Source: Tricholoma matsutake (Eukaryota; Basidiomycota; Agaricomycetes; Agaricales; Tricholomataceae). Taken from it: a DNA stretch of 64,000 bases. The translations under genes and the position numbers were made by a program. Of this stretch, positions 56,396-64,000 are shown in pieces. The notes below the pieces were generated by a model, which searched no databases, had not been told where the DNA came from, and saw nothing but the letters and a program-made list of their open reading frames with translations. Where the stretch lies: NCBI GenBank assembly GCA_026075535.2, contig AP026549.1:682001-746000 (forward strand), in the 5' to 3' direction. Each line of letters begins with the position of its first letter. The first letter of the stretch is position 1.

Positions 56396-58245
56396 CCCCT
56401 GGAGTACTCTCATGTTAGCTGTGGATCAGACTCTGCAAGTGTACTATTCAATCTTGCCCTACAGTTGTGGGTTGGTTGTCATTGAAAATGGATTTGTCCA
56501 CCCAGGCCGGATGGAAGATATATAGCGAGTGGCAATGACGGTGGTGTAGCTGTGGTATGCGGGCGTCATGTTTCATATACAAGTAACATGGCTAATCACG
56601 TGGTTCTACAGATATGCGAAACTGGCAACTGGATGCTGATTGGAACACATCAGGGAGCTGACATGATTTGCGCCCTTGAATGGCACCCACAAATTCCTGG
56701 AGTGCTTATCATAGGTCACCGGGATGGCAAGCTGAACAGATTGCGACTCAGACATACTCCTGAAGAGGTAAGGTCATCAGACATTACCTTTCTCATACAG
56801 TGCATATATATAGCATCTTCTATTTCAGGATTACCAGAAAGACTTCTGTGAAATACGAAATTTCCTCGGTCCCATTAACAGAATAGCTTTCAACCACAAT
56901 GAAACTCAGCCAGCAGTAGCTTTTGGAAAGTGTGAAGTTGCATTAATATCTCATGACGAGGACAACTTCTGTGAGCAAATTAATCTTGACAAGAGTAATG
57001 AAAATTACATGATGACAATGCTTTCAAAAGTGCTTCCCAAGCTTCCAGATTATCTCCCTATAGATCAAGGACAAGAAGAGCAATCACCTATTTGTAACTT
57101 ACACTATCTAGCTGGCCAAGACCTCATTGCTGTCACCTTTTTCTTAGAGGGGATAGTGGAAGTATATTTCGACAGGCATGTATCCTGACTCATCTCCACT
57201 CCGTATAGGGCCTACTCTACACAAGCTCCATATCACAAACAGTGGAAAATTGAACCTCATAGCAATGTTCACATGTAGGAGAACTCAATCATATTTTCTT
57301 GGATCTTGCACTGCTTATCACAATGTTAAAACAGAGGGTGTTTGGCACAGTCACCATCTGGGAAGCTTATGGCTGCTACAAATCTCGCGGATGGTATTGA
57401 CTGGTATTCTGTACAAGAGAGACAGTTTAAGAGTACTACAGCCTACCCAGTTGTAGGGAATAGTAATTATATTGTTGAGGTGGAATTCTTGGATGAAACA
57501 ACAGTAATCGCCAGGAGTAATCAATCCCAACTCTTTGTTGCATCCTGCAGTATGGCAGACCATCCGCATATACTGGAAATACCAAATGCAGGTGGTGAGC
57601 CCCCCTTTTCTTCGTTGCTATGGAGTACTTAATTGGGACAAGTTGTTCAAACAGTAGTGCATCTGCTTGTGCATAGCGACACACCCACTAGCCTGACATT
57701 CTGATCAGGCAACTACGTTAATGGATCACAAGTTGGCCATTGCTGATGCAAATACTATTACCGATGGGAACTATTTTGGTCAGGAAAGAACAGTTTTTAT
57801 CGCTGTTGACCAACAAGGCAGTATCCCAAAGAAGTTATGACAAAGCAACCTGCATCTCAATGGCAATTACTCAAAAGCCTCGAAAGCGCCAATTGAGGGT
57901 GTAACCAGGGTATGTGTGTGGGTTTTTCCACTTGGCTCTTTTTGACGCAGTTCTTTCAAGTTCCCCTGGCTATGGGCCATTGCACTTTTCTGGGTGATAT
58001 ACATCCCTTGCTTTCATACCTATCAGTTTTTCAGCACACCTTTTTTGTTCACTACCGACGGTGCAAAGGGTGTAACTTGGATCACACAAACAAGGATAAA
58101 AATAGAGACATCCACGGTGGCCGTGACCGCAACAAGAACAGAAACAAAAATGCTTACGTGTACTGTAACCTTGCTACAAACAGTGCCTTGGGGGGGAGAC
58201 ACTGAAAAGATTACTCATTTCACATGTATGCTTCTCAATTAGCTG
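56396..58245 (+). pseudogene. WD40-repeat protein, degenerate copy 2, with C-terminal hydrophobic/Thr-rich tail
   Basis: Blades are visible as PDGRYIASGNDGGVAVV (about 56506-56556), GNWMLIGTHQGADMICALEW, PGVLIIGHRDGKLNRLRL, an intron near 56769-56828, FLGPINRIAFNHNETQPAVA, ICNLHYLAGQDLIAVTFFLE, SPSGKLMAATNLADGIDWYS and TAYPVVGNSNYIVEVEFLDE. A 57.72-57.84 block (HKLAIADANTITDGNYFGQE) follows, and the tail (58047-58242) is Thr/Val-rich (IKIETSTVAVTATRTETKML), as in the membrane-anchored members I remember. The gene has five or more exons, and stops at 57187 and 57840 indicate decay. It is a different paralog from the copy at 27.5 kb, matching other blades of the same type of propeller. Confidence 0.6.
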
Positions 58246-58577
58246 CCAAACAATGTGGTATTACACCCATGGTAAGGATATATTTTGGATCATCCACGCA
58301 TTGTTTTTCTCCTACAAGCCTTATATCAGAGATCACATACTTAAAGTGACATTGAAGTGTGCAATGAATTGGGTATGTCATTCTTGCAGTACTAGTTGAA
58401 CAATGTTAAAGATAAGATCGAAGATTAGTGGTTATTCATTGATGGGTAATGTATGAATGTGTGGCCAGGGTAAGATCAGTATATCATGTTCCCATACCAG
58501 TTTATGGGCACTCCGTTCTCTGAATGGGATCAGCACAATGAATCTGTGTGGAAATATGTAACGCAATTCCAGAAGTC
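58246..58577. other. Spacer between WD40 and SPT5-like genes
   Basis: The two genes converge here. No terminator or other signal was identified. Confidence 0.3.
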
Positions 58578-61224
58578 TCACACGCAAGCCTGGTCAAACT
58601 CCAGATCATAAGGGCATTCAACAATATAGCCATATATCCCGATCCAGCTCGTATCGCCTGCAAGATCTGGCCCAATGATAACCACGCACATGTTGAAAGC
58701 AGAGGTAATCAATATCACAGCTTTGCGGGTAACAAAACCCAGCTGCTCAGTCATTGTTTCGGGCACAAGATGTCGAATCTGGAATAGGAGATGATTCTCC
58801 GAGAATCCCATTTTCACTATATTCGATGCCATAACATCCGAAGGCTGTTTCATGAGAACTGTGAATCCGCTGTGTCCTTCGTATCTACCTTTGTGGAAGG
58901 GCGGGTCAATAGTATCGTGGACTTGGACATCCAGCCTCTTATATAATAGATGCTGGTCGATGAGCCAACTCCCTGGATTTCGAAGATCAATTGCAAGCTG
59001 AAAATCATGCTCAGGAAACCGTACTAGATGGTGCTGCTGAAGACATTGTGTCACGCATCTCGACAACCGTCGGACTAGCCCTATCATTATCGACTTTTAC
59101 CACGGGGTCTGGTGCGATGCACTCGGGCGCTTCAGTTCCAGGATGAGGTGGCGTCGATGGTTTTGGCTGGGAGGCAGCGCTTGTTGAGGGTCGTAAATTT
59201 TATAATGGAATCCAACGTGCCTTCTCCAAAGGCAAGCCAGTGCTATCATAGTTACATAGTTAGCTTCATGAGTCTAGAAACATGGTGTTGAGATCAATAA
59301 ACTTACAATCTTTCCCTCAGCTCCTGGATGGGATCTGTGTTTAGGGTGTTAATAGCCAACGTGCTCGTTAAAACGTCCACAATGGTGTCCCCATTCGGAG
59401 AGAAATGGCTTCCCTTGACAAAGGCCAAGTTACCCTTGTTGCCGCCTTTGAGAATCTGAACCTCCATGTGTCGATAAGGATCGTCGGTATGCATGGCAAT
59501 TTGTACATTATCCAATCTTCGGTGGTGAGACCTATGCCCTTTCGGGTCGACGATATTAATCTCTGCCGCATTTGGAATTTGTGCATCGGAAGATTTAGAG
59601 GCATCAAAGAATGTCTCAGGTAGATCCTTCCAATCAACGCGAGCCATGCTCGCAAATATCTACAGGCAGCGAATTATAAGCAAACCAATTGTTATATGCC
59701 AAGATCTAGAGAGCCTGGAATACTTACTTCACAACCCTGCTGCTCTATCTGGTTTACGTCGGACATACTTGTGTGTACAATTGAAATGGTCCAACTGTAT
59801 ATTATCAGGGATGTGTTGATGTTGTCTGAGTCAATAACAAATCCTTGTGCTCCACAATTGGAACCCTCAATAATTTCAACGAAATCACCTGGCTCAAATT
59901 GCTTTCAAATATCGGTAAGCTGAACTTCATGAATGACGTCGTGATCTTCTTTGGGAGTGAGTCTGACTGTCAGCTCCTTCACCTCTATAACAAATCCCAA
60001 AATTCCCTGCAATGTGCCAGCCACCACACGAAGCCTGTCGCCCACCCGATAATGTCATGGGAAGGGTTTTGCTCTGGCCCAATAACTACTGTGACAAAAA
60101 AAGTCCAGCTCCTGTGAACTGGCAAGGATAGCTGTGCTGGATAGTTGAGTGAAAGGATATTCAGCATGCAAAATGCCATCTGCATGAAAGTGCTTTTTGA
60201 AAAAAAAGAGGCAATTTCATGTCTCCACTGAGCGAGCACTGAATGTTTGCTGAATTGCCAGTAGATCAGATAGTGCCTGCGGAGGACGAGGATCCTGCTT
60301 GCGCTTCTTGTCGTTTGTGAGAGCAATTTGGGGAATGAGTAATACATCATACATCCAATATGCTTCATCCATGGAGTGAACAAGTCCCAGGTCACCCTTG
60401 TACAAACCCTCCTTGACACGGACCCAAGACCATTCTGTGATCGAAGGTTGTATTCCATTCGACGACATGTTGAGAATAGCTGCATGATCCTCAAGCTCCA
60501 CAATATGTATAACATATGAGCCATCTCTCATACAAGCAACCCCGGGGATCCCACATAGAACAGTGCTGACATCAGACAATAGTCTAGCCTCGACGTAAAC
60601 CCAGCAGTGAATGGAATCCTGAGTAAACACTGAAAGGATGCCATTTGAAGAGCCTAGGGCAAGTGATTTCTGAAGGATCGCTAGTACAATGTCCTGCTTG
60701 CAACCCTCCTGAAGAAGCGGTAAGTGCAAGCAAAGATGCAAAATATCACTTTACCTTTACCCGAATATGCCACATCATGTCCTCCTCCATGGGGAGACAA
60801 CTAGCCAAATTATCGTCAAGACCGTGAGCAGAGATATGCTCAACTTCAGAAGCCTCAAGATCTATATGCCTACGTTGAATGTCTCGAGCAATTTCATGCA
60901 AGAATTCCAGACTGTTGTCCTCTTGCCAATCTTCTAGGACATCCCAATGATATGGACCATGCTGAGACTTATTATCCTCATTACCCTCAACAACAAATTC
61001 TATATGGGCATGATAATCATAAGTGAATCAGAGGTAGGGTCAAAGAACACACCATAGTCGCCTTGACTCTCGGACACATCATCTTCACTCCCTTCATCAA
61101 CCTTTGCTTCAATGTCCAAGAACTTTGCGACATCAGTCGACATTAATCTAGAGTACCGATTCCTGCAAAAAGGAGTGTCAATATAGCTATGGAGGTGCAT
61201 ACGTTCCGAGTCCAAGCTCAACAT
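58578..61224 (-). pseudogene. SPT5-like protein (NGN plus several KOW segments), expanded family
   Basis: From the 5' end: an acidic N-terminal region (VAKFLDIEAKVDEGSEDDVS, about 61130), a helical part (EDNSLEFLHEIARDIQRRHI), an NGN-like domain (CKQDIVLAILQKSLALGSSN, IHCWVYVEARLLSDV, about 60700-60560) and KOW units: WVRVKEGLYKGDLGLVHSMD (60405), LRVVAGTLQGILGFVI (60035), FEPGDFVEIIEGSNCGAQGF (59895), VQILKGGNKGNLAFVKGSHF (59470) and a C-terminal GRYEGHSGFTVLMKQ with VVIIGPDLAGDTSWIG. NGN-KOW proteins bind RNA polymerase II and tune elongation. The frame is broken, for example by TGA at 59905-59907 before KQFEPGD. It is shorter and more divergent than a housekeeping SPT5, so I infer a member of an expanded, transposon-region paralog group. 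Confidence 0.65.
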
Positions 61225-61507
61225 TCAATGCGCAGCTTCATTCTTTTCCCCGTTTAACTTTCCAAGTCTTCAATTCTCATATTTATATGCTCGCGTTTAA
61301 CAGGCATTAGTAGGCCTTTACGTGGGAAGCCTTTCTTTCACTTATGCTAAACTATTTCGTTCAACACTAGGCTTTGTAGCCCAAGTACGATACTGACTGA
61401 CTGACTGACTGCAAAGCAAAAAGGACTCAGACTTACTGTTGAAGTTGTTGGTTAGGAAAGGAAAGGTGTATAGCCACATCAAGCCGTCATTTGAGCTCAC
61501 TAACAAA
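61225..61507. other. Spacer with a short ACTG tandem
   Basis: About five ACTG units lie at 61392-61411. No gene was seen. Confidence 0.4.
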
Positions 61508-61565
61508 CAAGAGGTAGGGGAATTGCCGAAGCCTTGTGTGGCTTTGGCAATTCCCCTACCTCTTG
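61508..61565. repeat. Near-perfect hairpin, 26-bp stem, 6-nt loop
   Basis: The left arm starts CAAGAGGTAGGGGAATTGCC and the right arm ends with its inverse, separated by TTGTGT (61534-61539). Over 26 bp there is one non-identical position, which would be a G-U pair in RNA. No coding frame or transposon gene overlaps it. It could be a miniature foldback element or a small-RNA precursor. Confidence 0.85.
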
Positions 61566-62890
61566 TTGTTTGGCAGAGTTATACTTCAGAGTTGGGCACG
61601 TGCAAGGCTTTTTGACTTCTTCATTCCAACTCCCATGGCCAACACAAATAGCATAGTACTTAGGCTAGTAGCCACATCTTTCCATGTCTTTGCATAATAT
61701 GTAGTGGCCAGTACCTACATTAGAGTGAACATATGAAGTATCTAGTCCGAGCCAATGGAAGAAATGTTTTACTGGTAAGTAAGGATATACAGCAGTATAT
61801 CCATTGGCTGGCACTAAACTATTCACTAGTCTACCCATGTTCAAAATGTGAACAGATGAATGCCGATGCACCAAACAGTTGGAAAGTTACTTGTCGATAA
61901 GTAAAATACAATTGTCTCACCGAGTACAGCTTACCATATGTATTCATTCTCAACCCAAGTCCATTGACCTCCAATGCTCCTCTGGAATCTACCTTGGCAT
62001 CAACCTCATCCTGAATCTCATTCCAGGAACCTCGGACTGCTATTCCCATACAAGGTCATTGAATCGAGTTTGGATTATATTGCAAGTGCCCGGAAGGATT
62101 GACCAGTGAAAGGTTGAAGCTGGTGAAGTTTTCCTTGTTTTCATTTGCGTGTTCCGTTCTGATTGCTGAGGAAAGCGGGCACTACTTGATATTTGGTATG
62201 ATCCTCCTGACATCCAGCCTTGTCCTCTCAAGCTGTACATTTTATGATGTCTACTTGGAGTCCAGCCACCCAATCTCGTTATATTATGCCTTCACCATCG
62301 AGGAGGACACATGAATGGGGTTCCAAGTGCCGTCAGTGGTTGGCAGTGGCCACAAACTCAGTTAAATTGCACCAACCTTTTATGGCGAGCAAATTTTCTG
62401 GTATCGGTGGACAGTCTCTTGCGCTGCATACCGATTGTATTAGTTGTAATGTCATTCCTTTTCAACCTTCTAATCCTTTTCAGCCTTCCATCTTCTTCAA
62501 TCTTCCCATCCTGTTCAATCTTCCCATTCTGTTCAACCTTATTTTCCCTCTCCCATATCACCAAGAATTTGAACCAACCGAGGTCTTTACACTCCCCCCC
62601 GTATTCCTATAGGAATCCAATGATTCTGATGATTCTGATCGGACTCTGATTGGAATCCAACCATATTCCGATGTCATTTTCACCAGCCAAATTGACATGA
62701 AATGGCACATTTAGTCCTAGTCCAGTCCGATGTAGTCCTATCAGAGTCCGATCAGACTATTGGAATTTCCTAGGAATTTCCGATCATAGAAATCACATAG
62801 GAGTAGTCCAAAGTTATGCTAAGACATCAGACAACATAGGATTCCAATAGGAATGAAAGCAGCCTTGCTTAGTAATATAGTATGAAAAAT
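61566..62890. other. Gene-poor region with short repeats
   Basis: Several short frames were seen, none with a family match. A degenerate ~18-bp pyrimidine-rich tandem (TTCAATCTTCCCATCCTG and variants) spans 62458-62545. Between 62600 and 62830 are repeated TTGGAATCC / GATTCTGAT motifs. Confidence 0.4.
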
Positions 62891-62972
62891 TAAATACACA
62901 GACAAGAATTGAACACTTGACTACAGAAGATTATGTAAGTGTAAACCAACAACAATACCATTAGGCTAGACA
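62890..62972 (-). ncRNA. Possible tRNA-derived SINE or tRNA pseudogene
   Basis: The minus strand reads TAGCCTAATGGT (box A-like, about 62968-62957) and, about 50 nt downstream, GTGTTCAATTCTTG (box B-like, about 62916-62903), the spacing of RNA polymerase III internal promoters. The cloverleaf stems do not pair well, so a functional tRNA is unlikely. An A/T-rich tail follows. Confidence 0.35.
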
Positions 62973-63015
62973 ATCATTACAGGTAAGTAATCATACTGCA
63001 CTACATACCATTCCC

Positions 63016-63860
63016 ATGGGTGTGACGACAAAGCACATAGCCGCATCATCACACCTGCCAGCTCATCAACTCCCACCACCACCACCAATGCAGACAAGCA
63101 TGCCACCTCCATCCCCCCCACCTCAACCACCTCAACCCAGCAACTCCCACCACTCCCACTTCACCCCCATCTCTAGACGAGCCCCCAAGACCAGAAATGA
63201 CTGGTTTTGATGCCGAACGACACCCAAACGATGCAATCGTCATTTGGGCTGTAGTAAGTTTTTTTTTTCATTCGTTTTTTACTTTTGTAAACTAACTAAT
63301 TCATTTTTTTGTTTCTAGGTTCTAATCTACATGAGTAACGACGGACTGACATGAGCCAAACACACACCCAACGACGCCCCTGGCAACCCCCTCCTCCCTG
63401 TCAAAATGGGGTTAGGGTTTAGAGCAACACCAGGAGACCCCAGAAGGGGAATACCTGCCCAGTAAGCACCACCCGACCCCTCCCCTCAAGCCATGTCACT
63501 GACAAACCAACAATGCACCCACCCCATGCCTACAAGCTGCTGCTCATAGGGTGGTTCATGGGTGCAGATGACGAGGGGGATGAACGACAAGGGTGACAAA
63601 ATGACAAGGGGAAAGGGAAACAATGACCAGAAGGGGCGACGATGGACAAATGCCGCCACCAACATACGACACACCACCCACCACCAGCCTCGTGAGCAAC
63701 TGCTCATGGGGTGGACGGTGGGTGGAACGATGAGGGAGGGGAGACAAGGGAGGGGAGGAAAGCCATGGGGGAGGCAAGGTGAGGGAGGCGAGACACAACG
63801 GAGACGAGAGGGAGGGGAAACAACGGGACAGGGCTGACAAGACAGCCAACACAATGCACC
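63016..63860 (+). repeat. Exon-intron-like repeat unit (family of 38.9-39.9 kb)
   Basis: The plus strand has a Pro-rich segment (PPPPPPMQTSMPPPSPPPQP in one frame), then FDAERHPNDAIVIWAV, a 65-nt GT-AG intron (63254-63318: GTAAGT, CTAAC branch, TTTCTAG) and an exon start LIYMSNDGLT. Downstream is G/A-rich sequence with two copies of the TGCTCATRGGGTGG anchor. A stop interrupts the second exon. No family was recognised. Confidence 0.45.
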
Positions 63861-64000
63861 ACCATCCCCTCCCCCCCCGTTTTGCAGGGGGGTGGGTTTT
63901 TTTTTGTAGAATTTAAAATAGTATAATTAAATAGTATAATTAATTCTCCCCCTCACGTTTGCATGGGGTTTTTTTTTGAAATCTATATTAGTTATCTACT
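63861..64000. other. Low-complexity window end
   Basis: Contains runs of C, G and T and a duplicated AGTATAATTAA (about 63918-63940). No gene was seen. Confidence 0.4.

Noticed and set aside
63410..63422. GGGGTTAGGGTTTA as a telomere-like repeat
   Set aside because: Only two partial units, not an array. Chance match.

Overview
The window looks like a transposon-dominated stretch of a mushroom-forming basidiomycete (Agaricomycetes) genome. The evidence is short GT-AG introns (about 46-65 nt) with CTAAC-type branch points, and protein families known mainly from agaricomycete genomes: KDZ transposase, PIF/Harbinger with its Myb/SANT partner, chromodomain Ty3/gypsy elements, Ty1/copia, a LINE, alpha-kinase, BTB, WD40 and SPT5-like families, and integrase-type transposases. 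No rRNA gene, clear tRNA gene, CRISPR array or bacterial operon was seen. Almost every coding region is broken; few if any genes look intact. All family calls are from reading translations by eye, without any database search.

Layout. 1-1110: decayed gypsy Gag (-). 1440-16470: one Ty1/copia element (-) split into three pieces by two insertions. The first (3263-9272) is a 6.0-kb DNA element with ~400-bp terminal inverted repeats and a 5-bp target duplication; it carries a DDE integrase (-) and an alpha-type protein kinase (+). The second (about 10690-15850) carries a different DDE integrase (-) and a BTB/POZ gene (+). 17194-25196: a PIF/Harbinger element (TTA duplication, 42-bp TIRs, Myb/SANT gene plus DDE transposase), itself split by a 4.4-kb KDZ-type element (17282-21680; ~340-bp TIRs, perfect 8-bp duplication) that retains a KDZ C-terminus and a gene with two viroplasmin/RNase H1 N-terminal-like domains.

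25.2-30.6 kb: conserved hypothetical genes, a broken WD40 gene and a probable LTR fragment. 30.9-33.7 kb: 3' part of a second gypsy element (-) cut by a small non-autonomous TIR element that contains another. 34.4-37.5 kb: 5' part of a LINE (ORF1 and endonuclease). 37.6-38.5 kb: a GX3-repeat protein with one nonsense codon. 38.9-39.9 and 63.0-63.9 kb: copies of an exon-intron-like repeat family. 40.8-50.4 kb: a chromodomain gypsy element (-) with LTRs of one family in both orientations, and a PD-(D/E)XK-like gene (-). 50.9-54.3 kb: a PWWP-protein-like fragment and members of expanded agaricomycete families of unknown function. 56.4-58.2 kb: a second WD40 gene. 58.6-61.2 kb: an SPT5-like gene with NGN and several KOW segments (-). 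The right end holds a strong hairpin, a possible tRNA-derived SINE and the repeat family above.

Two themes stand out. First, two integrase-type transposons each carry a eukaryotic signalling or adaptor gene as apparent cargo (alpha-kinase, BTB). Second, nonsense mutations across unrelated elements and genes are repeatedly TGA where the family has arginine, as expected if CGA codons decayed by C-to-T change at CpG. This points to long-term cytosine methylation or a related mutational process over the region.
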